Positions 24,001-27,721 of a stretch of DNA of 64,000 nt are shown one piece after another. The stretch is from Neptuniibacter halophilus (GTDB lineage Bacteria > Pseudomonadota > Gammaproteobacteria > Pseudomonadales > Balneatricaceae). A program made the translations under genes and the position numbers. The stretch lies in NCBI RefSeq assembly GCF_030295765.1, contig NZ_AP027292.1, forward strand, positions 3,720,001 through 3,784,000, in the 5' to 3' direction. Positions within the stretch are counted from its first letter, which is position 1; each line of letters starts with the position of its first letter. The notes beneath the pieces are model-generated. The model searched no databases, was not told the DNA's origin, and saw only the letters and a program-made list of their open reading frames with translations.

Positions 24001-24719
24001 CCTGTCGGTGTGAAAATAGCTGAAGTGTAATCACCGCCCTCGATCACCAGAGAATCAAAACCACCCTCGCCGCCGTCGATCACGCCACTTAATCTGCCAC
24101 TGGCCGTGAAAGTAAAGGTGTCTTCGTTATCAGCAGAACCGGTCAGATTCTCGACATTGCTGAACATCAGATTGCTGTTCAGGCTACCCGCATTCAATCC
24201 GTCTACGCGCCATTCACTGTTTTCCGCAGGTCCAATCAATGTGTCATTACCTGTTCCGCCTTCAAAACTAATAACCAGGCCAGGTGCATCAGACAGGTTG
24301 AAATCCAGGGACAGACTGTCATCCAGATCAGAACCGGTAATCACCACATCACCGACTTCACTGAGCAGACGCTCAGCCAGCAGCACCGGCGTCTCACCGG
24401 TGGTATCGAACAGTTGTAAAATCGGCGGCGTGGCCAGTTCTTCAAACAGCTTTAACGAAAGGTCAGTTGCGGTGTCCGGATCTGCGACAAATGAAAGAGG
24501 ATCGGCTGAAAGTAATAAGCGTGGCTCTACCGGTTCACAGATGATACGACCTACCACTTTTGAAGTAGGATTTTTGATGAATTGGGGCCGAGCAGTGGTG
24601 TCCCGCATGGGGGACTGATGCCGGAACAGCCTGCCACAGAAAGCGCTGCACCGGTCTTTCCAGCTCCGTCTGGTATCCTGCGTTGCCTGTGCACTTCGAC
24701 CCGCGAATGGAAATGCCAT
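1..24719 (-). CDS. Giant LEPR-XLL repetitive beta-solenoid/RTX-like surface protein (C-terminus beyond window)
   Basis: One open frame runs from ATG 24719 to the left edge: 8,239 complete codons plus two bases. I checked the frame at about 3, 7, 12, 18, 21 and 23 kb and found no shift. The start has a strong Shine-Dalgarno (AAGGAG, 24728-24733). Residues 62-75 read EPVEPRLLLSADPL, the LEPR-XLL signature found near the N-terminus of very large repetitive bacterial proteins. No Sec signal peptide is visible. In protein order there is a short RTX-like section (GGTGNDTL-type motifs near residues 150-320), a super-repeat region of about 560 codons, a long Ala/Ser/Thr/Asp/Val-rich solenoid with units of about 66 residues, a 325-residue repeat region, and a Gly/Asp-rich part with GGAGNDQF and GGSGDDEF motifs near the window edge. 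The protein is very acidic and nearly free of Lys and Cys. Secreted adhesin or surface fibre, probably type I secreted, is inference; the C-terminus that would decide the export route is not visible. Confidence 0.95.
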   Translation of the reverse strand, partial: MAFPFAGRSAQATQDTRRSWKDRCSAFCGRLFRHQSPMRDTTARPQFIKNPTSKVVGRIICEPVEPRLLLSADPLSFVADPDTATDLSLKLFEELATPPILQLFDTTGETPVLLAERLLSEVGDVVITGSDLDDSLSLDFNLSDAPGLVISFEGGTGNDTLIGPAENSEWRVDGLNAGSLNSNLMFSNVENLTGSADNEDTFTFTASGRLSGVIDGGEGGFDSLVIEGGDYTSAIFTPTGPDSGTVDLDGNLITYVGLEPITALGTLSDVVFDLTAGDDHDAQLSDGLNPGQYTLSGSTFEDTTFLTPLNSLTINGGDGQDTITLTNLDLGSVDLNVNAEEIIVSGTLTAGDITLTATASDAGVIESVADLYNEFTGPLDALEDIELPVDLSGLYFSDPSAIIDLSSAVVSGAAVVLRAQASSPVNAVPADLLGAGFEGVGVYARARAEVSILDSDITANSLMVEATSDVSSDQTDAATAGDNDSEADAAISLVVVDSVAKAHVSGASTLNISGDVDLIASTDINVHSETDGTLGTSGATLAMALVFTDTQAFIDGASSILGSTAERINISALTNNQIHTRATSTQGGAEANTSGGNQTEGALQDPNNDGDNSDRASTAEGDVDFAGALALTLVDNLTAAYIATSGSITTDTSLTDANIDVQATSNDTVTATADGSNTGNAAPGVGIAVALNIATVDSLAYLDGAGSFSADAISVNATLDADQSFEAEAESGSGGGSLGVAGSLAVNAVTARVEATVESGATLDLGNTDLSLNALAAVKANVLAKADVEGDGDSNDTDDADGNSGEGTGLGASVAVNISDILTRAAVEDALLTNVAGVDVNATGTYFMDTQAIGGAAGGTALTPVVAISIARNTTQAEVAAGSNTLTLAGDLSLTADHTSVTSTRAAGDVKGDSVGFGASLALTIAEDSVQAEILRDAISTGGSVMLLAQSATASRSLAQASAAGAEEDDGSNPDGVNDQNQQQLDFANTQAASRTDSGATDSSESPDASSSDGSVSVAAAISVNLGDARSAAQIADGTLVTAAGAASVMSRANSDAAALADASATSSDGGVSVGAAVSLNRSETLNLASVGDETLVDTGATLTADGVTVNALMAERSSDISSDTVVDLAADTLLLEGVEGLETADEVTYQQDDEGSAIGGLTDDTTYYLIDAGDGKYKLALNETDANNGVAIDLTSLGEGTQHTLERAGEEDIKFNPQYELTFDLPQGYITGDEVVYHNGGGTDITGLTDGETYYLIVGEDIKLAESREAALAGDAVEISGSGSGDNHSLTESFHRTAAASVSGASGGDVGVAGSLAINLADVETTAQIAADSQISLLNNSSLSLNSESSTQSWAMALPLENAGGESVGIGASVALNVSDNDTLSELAENASVTGADNISLVAEATHDQWVLARAGATGGVAITPVVALNIAFNDTAANLQAGSLLDISGDLTLSAEQHSRTTADAEGDVEGSDAAIGASLALVSANDTTAVLIARDLTAAGALMLMAKGYSASRTSAKAGAQGAEQDDGVEDSGDDSGVNDQIASQRTFADGNSEDGSGDNASPDASTSEGTISVAAAISVNISDTDTSAYVGGTDLTPITLNVAGGVNVTSAANADALSEADGSATTTEGGTSVGVAVALSTADISNQALLEHATVTASQVTLSAEMAERSVDITPADPISVDLDAETIYVGDIDDLETGDEISYSNGGGSSVGGLTDDGGTTKYYVIDLGDGKIQLAASEADADAGTAIDLTSLGSGDTHSLDRDGKDSLEFDPDEHRYELHLDDSIGLNTGDEVVYSNGGGSDIGGLSDGETYFAIIEGNGRLKLAESREEALAGDALELTSTGSGDDHQITEATHSSAARANSGASGGDIGVAGSVAINESSGLTEARLGAGTDIHSTGDVTVSATARTSNDARALPGDPVSGGSGGGLSVAVNVSSHDTQAALLGGDISQAANLSLDASGDHTQHTLAKAGAEATGSDGLAFGGAVAVAVANNDSSALIDANGAALTLTGDLSITAATLETQRTEADAETDGGDTGVGVSFAMGWVEDDTNASLARSLNSGVANVTVEALSTIEATTLATASAEGSKSEEEGGNTADEETGNQTDFANNRAGTSVTAPTAGDQVESANTTAESQTADPGGQGGTGAQGSQQTRGGTVRVAAAIGATVLAPEVNASIADGVVIDASGDLVVKAMSDADADTQAIATAFADDAKTTVGAAISVNVGLLDTSASIGNSDVTAASVSIEAGSTEGESNDFKLLSLAGSGSTQKGENDNTAVAGAVGVNVVISETTAMVADSATVTATATDISVTAREDIGLQNIAGGGALTLSDSGTSVGAAIGVNVVENTTRARLGAGTSVEAAGNVSVEANATVSPLEIVAPLLNETGIDVTTLVAGAAIGSGGDAGAGSAAIDVFILHTEASVGAGATITAGQNLLVSAVDATQLTTFAGALAASKDATGVGIGLSVAVITKSTEALIAASDDALSPTSISTGGDLILEADGSEEIFQLTANIGAGDSTSGAGGLNVLVNLTDTRAILGQDPDAESPEAGNVVVDATGSAMIAANSQTIIESYAGTLGVSMSGSSVGISVGVLVDIDRTHAVIGSGAEIRALGQGAGLDVRDGIFDNDGNQGSENIHGLAVTATSFEDMTLLAIAASGSLGQDNGGNQNGDNDGGTNVGIAASVGVAVLNGETHAILGNGATVNGDNSGSAAAQGILLRGADETRISNIIGGLAITSGADAGVTGSVSVNVIDNSVWARALGSNELNANDGGISLSASGATLSDTLTIAVAGAVKSGNSNNNNSSNITFAGAGSVTVNVIESEVLAQIEGGTVSTTGTLSLSAEDNSDIKADSGGAAFAYDNSGSTAGAVGASVAVNDVTQTIKASITDTTVEATAGIGLAATNASSIKALTIAGSAAVANDSDALAGAGSGSGNFILATTEASINNAASLTTDGNIAVTATDSSLIDADAGAGALALSLGGGDLGAAAAGAAAARNVITKETTAALRNVNASADHVTVAALSDSTVNAFTLGIAGALANDGSALALAGSGSGNYITGQNQAIINPSTINATGDISLIASDTSLITATAGSAAVSISVGSGSGAQAGVGLGVSVAVNEVDVSSEALLSSTTVNGSGSLSLTALTAAEIDALSFGVALSVTQSSDNNAISASATGALTFNTISNSAIAEIEDTADLGAGVTVDGPVLLSATDQSLITADAAAASFSLAISSDNTSVSGSIGVAVADNDISNLARAAINDISVTSLTGGADITALSDAVIEAVAVSASVGVSSSSNGTSASFSADVSLAFNEIGSTVEAMVEGGSVVDLAGTLVLSAEDNTSITADIVAASINAAVSGSGSSGGLNITATNANNQISNTTRALISNSILTASAMDISAVSNSTIDAIAVSAAISVTISGSYSLSGTGSGAGAQNTIANSIEAGMVNGSDATVTGLSEIAAINAAEIYADVAAASASVTGSSDGAITLNVTGATADNVISTATRAQIDNSHLLTGGDLILSADSAGTIETLGLAASLSVNASSGNIAVGASVTVAVVSNTVNGAVESVIDHGSVVDAANVTISASNTTLIDAISTSVGVGVTATSGSIAFGLDASAAVALNDAGISVTAGGLDSDLTSSGFVDIDLNSALQMQVTTVAVAVTVGASGDIAGTVAGAGAVADNLHSVVSRAVIENSTVTATGAVTVDAADTTLLDSEVVSASASVAIGSTAAFALGVSVVLATNDISGTTEAGILNSTVVAGGVDVTTDTQMSILSTGVAASLSLAAGDIAITGAGAGAASLNTLNNTLAARISNSDVTSSSGVDVYAEDRSSITSTVVASSTGLAISSGGSAAISAAMAVSIADNDVNTDLRAAIENGSLITANGDVNVTALADGSVDANAVAASISVGGGGTVSVGAAGSGSSVTNTLNNTVEATVDTSTLNNVADLIVMATNEQSLDTLAVAASIGASVSGTAAVSVAGSVTLATLDANTLTSASLRSSTLTNPNNVSVLAFNDTDIETQSVAATLTLAAGSSAAVGVSFAVVETVANVGGITEAVINPSTVTSADNVLVEAIDISEVDTLVVSATIGVAASSTAAIDVSISVSLATVNVSNSLLASIQGSVIEADNVTVNAQSFMGGDRARVTTSGVSAALSVTVGGNFGLSGAGSGASVASNMSNSITASIEGSDIDAVTLSVSAEDRVLLDTLTVAAAASVSASGNISVSLAGAVADTSVNYDTQVRAVIAGTDVDLTGGGPTLIAATTDSDITTLSVGAALGVSASGNAAISAAVGVSIADVNTANLTEVLLTDNSHFNAPGDLTLRAYDLTHIDTDVVAASVSVGASGAVAISVGLSTSVASNTYSGVVRSAIENSSVDIGGTLRVDAESEATVNVLGVAASVTVAAAGSFSLAAGISAAVTSNTVEGVVEAYIEDASGAHAITAGDDVLVTAVDDLTVTSDAAAVTLSVSGSYVGVAVSVSAATSENISTSVTRAEIDNSVVTSETGRIDVLSQSESVLDAFVASVAVSVSISIGFSGAGAGGFARNTANAALNSRISNGSVITSADDVQIAAHDISDAQADVLAFAVSVGALGTSVGVSLAENYLSNTVTASVEDSSVTALGSGTIIIDADAIQTIEANSSVVSVSVALGGLAGAGASAVTDISSDVEAFARNATLTAAGNLVQIDADSEHTADATAFGLAASTTAGVSVVNGNANIGGATRAFADGTMNVTAAAMDVTADSIANALPDVTSVALSLGGAGSGAIVSATIDRTTEAYVGARAGTVPAGTTNLMLTGGPLTIDANSTFTAIAAPLNFGLGAGITVAVTLTEAIIEGNTLAYIGESSSVTASSVSVSAASTEVATSETITIALDVAGAAVSVTSATSQVLSNTEAFIGTRVGEASLGAATSVIVTGAGALSVDATASRTAVADTLGSAITLGVLAVDVSLPTAEVGGRTVAGMDGEVSVEAGDVDVVATASNLAEAEALVLSLSVVGIGGSGADVLAVVNETADVEAVVGSDVTLTADHILVDAHHIGDQNTALAKALGGAGGQLGGLAVMLAEAYVEGGVRAELNANVIGSDSVTVTANGRNLAQADTLAVAIGLGFGASGTGTVSEVTDTADVVARIGADASITTSGAVLVTATGDNDALSNSDAGSGGTVSVSGSALGATVAGAVIAEMNGDLFNATALDVIATGDNYAAADALAISVGIASGSGADAYAEITADADVQAKVGSTAELTMLWADINVLATGTNEAQASAAGGGIGGLSINVMLPEAIVGGGVLAEYSGQTLAQVASLNVEALGDNWANAETLVGNISLLGGAGANANAVITSDAEVQAHIGAAGLVDTFGTVLVDARLQGNMNLATANAVGAVGGALAGVSVMLATAEVGGSVIADVDGEISGAFAIDILAEGRNLAVANTLAGGFGAFGGAGSGVVAEITEFADVIASVGHTASLTTTTTLTVQATGDNDAIATSDLASGGAVSIAGGELVARVGGAVIAEMDGVVNDADTINVLATGNNFADADALAISLGLFSGAGASAKAEITSDADVNATVGATAQLNTPDANIDVLATGYNEALGSAVGGSVGGLSISVMLPEAIVGGGVLAQFDGQMTGAAASTLEVKALGENIADTTTTVATISLAGVSGAQAIATITEDANVEARLGTAASVATTGAVVVDARLQGEMNKATALAVGGAGGALAGVSVMFASATVGGSVMAEVDGDVTQSSSITIEAAGRNLALAHTLAGGFGAFGGAGSGVVAEVTHTADVIALVGQNADLTTTNTLTVEATGDNDAIATSDLASGGAVSIAGGELVARVGGAVTAQMDGDVNDANTINVLAAGNNFADADALAISLGLFSGAGASAKAEITADADVNATVGATAQFNTPFAHIDVLATGYNEALGSAVGGSVGGISISVMLPEAHVAGGVLAQFDGQMTGSSASTLDVKALGENIADANTTVATISLAGASGAQAIASITEDANVEARLGTAASVATTGAVVVDARLQGEMNKATALAIGAAGGALAGVSVMFAGATVGGSVIAEVEGDITDSSSITIEAVGRNLAQAYTLAGGFGVFGGAGSGVVAEITDTADVIASVAYTAELTTVNTLQVEATGDNDASASSDLASGGLVSLAGGELAARVGGAVIAEMDGDVNDANTLDVLATGNNYADADALTISLGLFAGAAASAVADITAEADVEAKVGSTAQLSVPAANIDVIASGYNKAEGVADSATLGLVSISVMLPDATVGGGVLAEFDGQIIDAAAGSLDVKATGQNIALATVTMGSVSLAGGNGAQANAIISSDADVEARVGSTADIWTSGAVKVQALLEGDQNKATANALSLAGGLFTASLVGAKAEIGGAVIADMDGDVTAASLLVKADGDNTADADVVTAGLGGFTVNGAAAYAEITSAADVNATGGNGSNVLDINGSITFTATSDHDATADADSAGGGLVAVGVSIPTAKVGGGTKAEMNADVVDASLLSVTATSDNDARATSDVLSIGLFAGGGANALAEITNSADTDASIGSGALITIPGSAVTVTANSSNYAKADAGVLSGGFVSVSSSSPTANIYGDTSAKLLGSVGTTVAGLDSEGAATTYGVAGASTVTVTASSTDTAIAVVSAADGGAISANSSVATSRVNPTVIAEFGSGHITASGNVTLSAQSNTTSKADADSAGGAAIDINGLDTFAVANPTIQVITGSGYVESGNLLSLSAVHSGNEIKADSTGSGVGAVAVGNTDATAQSNPTVQALIDSDILRGNRVSIEASADTDARAIATNNAAGGIVIGNTDASVSSDSHVLTQLGSGSIIAQQDVEILATSMQRLYALAETDGSFGLVTDSDADADIVVNYDVIVSSDATIKANRTVLVEARTGLNADVIANADATAIAGFADADGNLTLGAANDPALTQVILNANSDIQANNVAIASRAGSQSTIDNTTGDVIIDNSGLVTEWSANVTTVSDTKAYPVADSTADAHISSWDLVETLLHDGSSIISNENILVEARHDNTQMHSDATAKYNDYDNALASAISAVLEVLNPIPVDVHANASTTYNSLTRDSGRDGSFLKAKNVTVNSENIATITADADTETNLPDLKICIGAGEAKVCFNFLSVDIEANDPVYKTPGRHIFWESHVVLLGEANPELVIDENGVILTLTNIVLLGSNTGKQVGDTLSAANDQVILDDIIYDEGGLLTFYANHVNGTDGIIWGNSGLVESQRTWDDVRIINDSEYDLVINHIDTHDGSAAVDIIVDDIRFNPASVNNVSLDPVTPGDTFEFDLDLTYPRTLVEIRNRIAGDNNDSDIILLGGIDNVIGDTVIENQRGDIRVDERDLVVQQGVLPAAIFDEGLIRSNTLDVDASGDIGNQNASDGRTPLMVELVRVVHAPSNDVTATLQEIHFEADAGDDTVLDITLHDRSQDPAETDSLDITLHRITAGDDVDVVINDSRAGDDWAVIDGINVATYGLYLPDRTGLYWDHFSPDVVGESLYNWVRRGYGTGHIEVDSVYTFTEVRAGDDIDIGHVSTSDGYTGAENRSYRTTSITGSPYGSNVVADLTPDTTIDFIINTDVDWNGGSPPDGTPQIFLTTNGEIIADELTGDMLVGHIHSTEDDVTLNSGARIIDADTDSGASTTVDVSGVNITLNSGVITGETPNPLFGGIGQIGDYLEINVDRNDGTGVLNAYDINAPFNGGIYIDELTGPLELDTVHTIQDISLRTTEGSIRDARNAGLGDDAANVLGQTIDLDANGSGADIGSSGNDVEIDSRRGSAANTDDVGLEATDNIYLTETDADLRLVLAHSYTGDIRLTVRESADLDEHLILLESGTARFAESNNRLPGLDPDALRVVPNGQIFAEGGSVLLRVGDNVDLHQNSEILAAENIDIYGDYNNADLFYGTHMELRGRIIAGADVTAGDPVGSAEPTYTAPVYLTNIWGNADADFIQFGDLSGASGGTSQGDDGYIFLGSKTRVHGSADIESLVADGEDQMRVYFLQDTATTTGPNTVTVAEHTLTLDGQAGTDYYEVYSLGSNGTDQRNYVINVLDTGAEFDGVDELNIFGYDSADSGIDPNSGEAYQTDDIFLMRAAAFLPNESADRPGYVSILHGNLAEYGDVVQNNEDSNEVQRINYDTGLNGRLLVEGRGGNDAFFVDDTTVITSIDGGAGNDQFQIGQIFGAQRDTADGNLLAQDQFPDLVATTRGWLSAGATAPLVAQGGSGDDEFRVYSNQAELRLEGDDDN
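4400..9900 (-). repeat. Tandem repeat of 324-325 codons inside the giant gene
   Basis: A shared landmark (GCATC followed by ATTATCGCCGG or a close variant on the plus strand) recurs at 5374, 6346, 7321, 8296 and 9268. The spacings are 972, 975, 975 and 972 bp, always a multiple of three. Flanking sequence is conserved over the whole period; the copies at about 6.3, 7.3 and 8.3 kb are nearly identical over long stretches. Outer limits are approximate because the end copies are more diverged. Confidence 0.9.
18000..22600 (-). repeat. Super-repeat of about 560 codons inside the giant gene
   Basis: The segment encoding the PDASxSxGxxSVAAAISVN landmark occurs near 21.69 kb and again near 20.01 kb, 1,677 bp (559 codons) apart. 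A second landmark pair (21010 and 19321) is 1,689 bp apart. A third, more diverged copy with RVAAAIGA lies near 18.2 kb. Each of the first two copies carries an Asp/Glu/Gly-rich variable linker and ends in a pair of GDEVxY modules. Confidence 0.8.
19140..21310 (-). repeat. Four GDEVxY modules (two tandem pairs) in the giant protein
   Basis: Four segments of about 60-70 residues share the order GDEVxYxxGGG, then xxGLTDGxTYY, then KLAxSxxxAxAG, then a Gly/Ser-rich end with HSL. Approximate plus-strand spans are 21105-21310, 20845-21055, 19425-19650 and 19140-19370. They stand out from the surrounding solenoid by being rich in Tyr, Lys and charged residues, so they are probably separately folded inserts. 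Function unknown. Confidence 0.8.
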
Positions 24720-25252
24720 TTTCAACTCTCCTTCGGTCAGGAAAGATCCATGATTGAATGATTCCTTCAACAATGGGTTAAAGAGGGCAATTTCCGTACC
24801 ACCACTTTTAAATCAGAGGGTTAGATCCCTTTTGACAGTCAAAAGCGGCATAAAGAGCCCCGGTTAGGGCTAAATAGCCTCAGGCCTGTAACACAAATGA
24901 ACACCTGTCAGGCCTGAAATAATTAAACGTATGTTTTACAACGAGATTTCCTAAATTCATGACTGTCCCATAAATAGGAATCCAACGTTTAGTCATTATA
25001 AAACAAGGGGTTAAATAGATAAGGCTGCAAAAACGCCAGCCCACCTGGAAAGCATTTACTTTATTGACAGTGACGGGTTTGCCAACAATGCTTAGTCCTG
25101 CAAGCCAATTTCGACCTGCTTAACTTAACGCCCTAACCGGTTAGGCGGGTTGAGAACACTGTGTATTTTTACTGTTACTCGTTGTTGTATCACCTGCCAG
25201 CTCGGGTAAAAGCCTCAGGGATGAGAGTGCAGTACAGACAGGATCAGTTCTC
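24720..25252. promoter_or_regulatory. Divergent control region between the giant gene and the VpsR-like regulator
   Basis: These 533 bp hold no credible gene. They contain a perfect dyad CTTTTGACAGTCAAAAG (24829-24845), the 14-bp palindrome CCTAACCGGTTAGG (25132-25145) whose half CCGGTTAGG recurs at 24860-24868, and two copies of TCAGGCCTG 28 bp apart (24880-24888 and 24908-24916). TTGACAGT is shared by 24832-24839 and 25064-25071. A TATAAT on the minus strand (25000-24995) could be the -10 box of the giant gene, giving a leader of roughly 270 nt, but I see no good -35. I found no correctly spaced sigma-54 GG/GC promoter. Confidence 0.6.
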
Positions 25253-26680
25253 ATGGACAAACAACTTGTAAATGATGCTTATGATTATCAGCCTGTAGCT
25301 GAGCCCGCTTCATCAATCTCAGCTGCGGGAGGGATGAAAGACGCCCACATTATCTATTTCAGACCCAAAGTATCAGACGATCTGGCCACCCCCGATCTGG
25401 AGAATGTGCATGTCATGAATAATCATGTCCATGCCGCGACAGATGCCCAGCACGCCATCCAGTTAATCGCCTCAAAAAAGTTTCAGTTAGGCATTGCGGC
25501 CTGTCACTTCCTGGATGACCGGATTCTGGATGAACTTAAACAAATATTTACCCGGGATGAGAGCATCCTCTGGATTCTGTTGCTGCCCAAGGCTTTTGTT
25601 GACAACCCCAGGGTCGCGTCCCTTATCTCACATTACTGCTTCGATTATCATACCTACCCGGTGGAGATTGAGCGTCTGGGGATTATCCTCGGCCACGCAC
25701 TGGGCATGACCCGGTTGCGAAATAAAACCGCCGGGGCCATCCCTAAAGCCACCCAGACACGCCTTATCGGCAAAAGCCCGGCCTTTAAAAAGATCCTGAT
25801 GAAATGCGCCAAAGCGGCACAGGTGGACGCCCCGGCTCTGCTGATCGGCGAAAGTGGTACAGGTAAAGAGCTGCTCGCCAACTATATCCATGACCACTCC
25901 GCTCGCGCAGATAAACCCTTTATTGCCGTTAACTGTGCAGCCTTGCCTGCCAGCCTGATTCAGTCAGAACTTTTCGGGCATGAAAAAGGCGCGTTTACCG
26001 GGGCCAACAGTCGCCGGATTGGACGGTTTGAGGAAGCTCACGAAAGTACCATCTTCCTCGATGAGATAGGTGACCTACCCCTCGATATGCAGGTCATTCT
26101 GCTTCGCTTTCTGGAAACCAAAACCATAGAACGCCTGGGCAGTACGCAAACCATTCAGGCCAATGCACGGGTCATTGCCGCCACCCATGTCAATCTGGAA
26201 CAGGCGGTTAAAGAGGGGCGCTTCCGTGAGGACCTATACTACCGGTTGAATGTTCTGCCGCTGGATGTCCCGAACCTGCAAACCCGGGGTGCGCAGGATA
26301 TCAAACAACTGGCGGAATTCTATCTCAATCGCTATACAAGAGAAAATGACCTCAAGAAAAAGAAATTCAGCAGCACGACCCTGCAGTTGATGGGTCAGCA
26401 TGACTGGTCCGGGAATATTCGTGAACTGATTAACCGGGTCTGTAATGCGGCCATTATGTCTGACAGTATGATCATTACGCCTCAGGATATGGGGCTTGAT
26501 CGACGTGAGGGGGAACGGCGCCTGATGCCTCTGGCAGAAGCCAGAAACCGGGCAGAGAAAGCAGCTATTCTCAACGCACTCACCCACTGCAACAATAATG
26601 TCTCACGAGCTGCGGCTATTCTGGAGACCTCACGCTCATCACTCTATCGCCTGCTGGAAAAGTACGATATTACACCTTGA
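25253..26680 (+). CDS. VpsR-like sigma-54-type transcriptional regulator
   Basis: 475 residues. Residues about 30-155 form a divergent receiver-like domain ending in CFDYHTYP, resembling the N-terminal domain of VpsR. The AAA+ domain follows, with Walker A GESGTGKE (199-206), the sigma-54 contact loop GAFTGA (246-251) and Walker B IFLDEI (267-272). A Fis-type helix-turn-helix closes the protein (NNVSRAAAILETSRSSLYRL). The start is preceded by AGGAT about 8 nt upstream; Met28 is a poorer start because GGAGGG almost touches it. VpsR in Vibrio is a c-di-GMP-responsive activator of biofilm genes (established). Divergent placement next to the giant surface-protein gene suggests it controls that gene (inference). 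Unlike a degenerate VpsR-type protein, the GAFTGA loop is intact, so sigma-54 contact is possible. Confidence 0.9.
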   Translation: MDKQLVNDAYDYQPVAEPASSISAAGGMKDAHIIYFRPKVSDDLATPDLENVHVMNNHVHAATDAQHAIQLIASKKFQLGIAACHFLDDRILDELKQIFTRDESILWILLLPKAFVDNPRVASLISHYCFDYHTYPVEIERLGIILGHALGMTRLRNKTAGAIPKATQTRLIGKSPAFKKILMKCAKAAQVDAPALLIGESGTGKELLANYIHDHSARADKPFIAVNCAALPASLIQSELFGHEKGAFTGANSRRIGRFEEAHESTIFLDEIGDLPLDMQVILLRFLETKTIERLGSTQTIQANARVIAATHVNLEQAVKEGRFREDLYYRLNVLPLDVPNLQTRGAQDIKQLAEFYLNRYTRENDLKKKKFSSTTLQLMGQHDWSGNIRELINRVCNAAIMSDSMIITPQDMGLDRREGERRLMPLAEARNRAEKAAILNALTHCNNNVSRAAAILETSRSSLYRLLEKYDITP

Positions 26681-26873
26681 TCAGGCGGTTGGCGGTTATA
26701 CGCTTCCGGGATTGGCTGCGAAAACGGTCTTGAATCACTGGACCACCAGTCCCAGACCAAATCGGTACTGGTTGAGCTGGGCGATCTTGAATCCCCTAAC
26801 GCCTGATCAGTCAGCACATTTATTAAGGCTGCTGGCCACCAGCTACGCAGGCTTTCCATCGGCCATCCGCGTA

Positions 26874-27656
26874 TCAAGCATAGATGATATTAGTCTGAAC
26901 ACTCTTCGCCAGCAGGCGCCCGTCCGGGCCCCAGATCTCAGCATTCGAAGAGCTGATACCCTGTTCGCCAAAGTTTACCTTAGCGTGATAACCAAGATAC
27001 TCCTGCGGATCCAACGGCTCAGGGAAATGGGCGAAATGAATGCTCCAGCTTATCGTCGACAGCGGCTGAAAGCCGACATAATGTGGGCTGGCAGTAGGTG
27101 GCCAGGCATCGATCATGCATACCAGATGCGCGTAACTGATTTGCTCAGGCGGCTCACGAAAACGTACCCAGCCGCCCAGCTCCGGTACCTGCTGGCCACT
27201 GAACGGAATACCGGCGGTAGCAACCCGACCATCAAAGTGATTAAAGAAATTTGGCAACCCCTCTCCGGCTATCGGCATCGACGCTTCCGGCTGCTTCAGC
27301 CTGGGGGCACTGAACGTGTCAATTTTTACGGCGGAATCCAATGGCAGCACATAGTCGGCCCGCGCCACAGCACGCACTTTTCCCTCCTGAATAATCCGGG
27401 CACTCTTCACTGTCAGTGTTTTACCATTCGCCAACGTTTCCACTTCAATCTCATAGGGTTTCATGGATTCAAGCGGGCGAACAAACCCAACCTCAAAATT
27501 ACGCAGAATCCGCTGCGGATCAGTATCTTTCGTGGTTGCATGACAGAGTATCGCGCCCGTCAGCCCGCCAAAGGTTGTCCGGCCCTGCCCCCATGATGCC
27601 GGGATCAGCATAGGCTCACCGCTATCAATCGAGCTCAGGATTTCATCAATGTTCAT
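26874..27656 (-). CDS. Acyl-CoA thioesterase, TesB-like double-hotdog family
   Basis: 260 residues. The N-terminal half has the hotdog landmarks WGQGRTTFGGLTGAI and RNFEVGFVRPL; the C-terminal half has ISYAHLVCMIDAWPP and the end motif AEIWGPDGRLLAKSVQ. This pattern matches TesB-like acyl-CoA thioesterases, which hydrolyse acyl-CoA to free acid and CoA in the cytoplasm; the specific substrate cannot be read from sequence. It lies 65 bp downstream of a marR gene on the same strand, with a long palindrome in the gap, so control by that regulator is likely. The open frames on the opposite strand across this gene are shadows. Confidence 0.85.
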   Translation of the reverse strand: MNIDEILSSIDSGEPMLIPASWGQGRTTFGGLTGAILCHATTKDTDPQRILRNFEVGFVRPLESMKPYEIEVETLANGKTLTVKSARIIQEGKVRAVARADYVLPLDSAVKIDTFSAPRLKQPEASMPIAGEGLPNFFNHFDGRVATAGIPFSGQQVPELGGWVRFREPPEQISYAHLVCMIDAWPPTASPHYVGFQPLSTISWSIHFAHFPEPLDPQEYLGYHAKVNFGEQGISSSNAEIWGPDGRLLAKSVQTNIIYA

Positions 27657-27677
27657 CAGGCATCCCCCTTAATATGC

Positions 27678-27700
27678 TTACGTATATTTCGCATACGTAA
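27678..27700. promoter_or_regulatory. Probable MarR operator upstream of the thioesterase gene
   Basis: A perfect inverted repeat with 8-bp arms and a 7-bp spacer, TTACGTAT and ATACGTAA, lies 22 bp upstream of the thioesterase ATG. It shares the core TTT(C/T)GCATAC with a second palindrome upstream of the marR gene. The MarR family binds such dyads (established); the assignment to this regulator is inference. Confidence 0.6.
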
Positions 27701-27721
27701 TAAATAGCCAAATTTTTTATG

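Noticed and set aside
25028..25047. Possible sigma-54 promoter on the minus strand before the giant gene
   Set aside because: GG and GC elements are present but their spacing is one base too long for the -24/-12 consensus.
26598..27596. Plus-strand open frame of 332 codons
   Set aside because: It overlaps the end of the regulator gene and covers the thioesterase gene antisense; no domain is recognisable and its frame is a shadow of the thioesterase codons.
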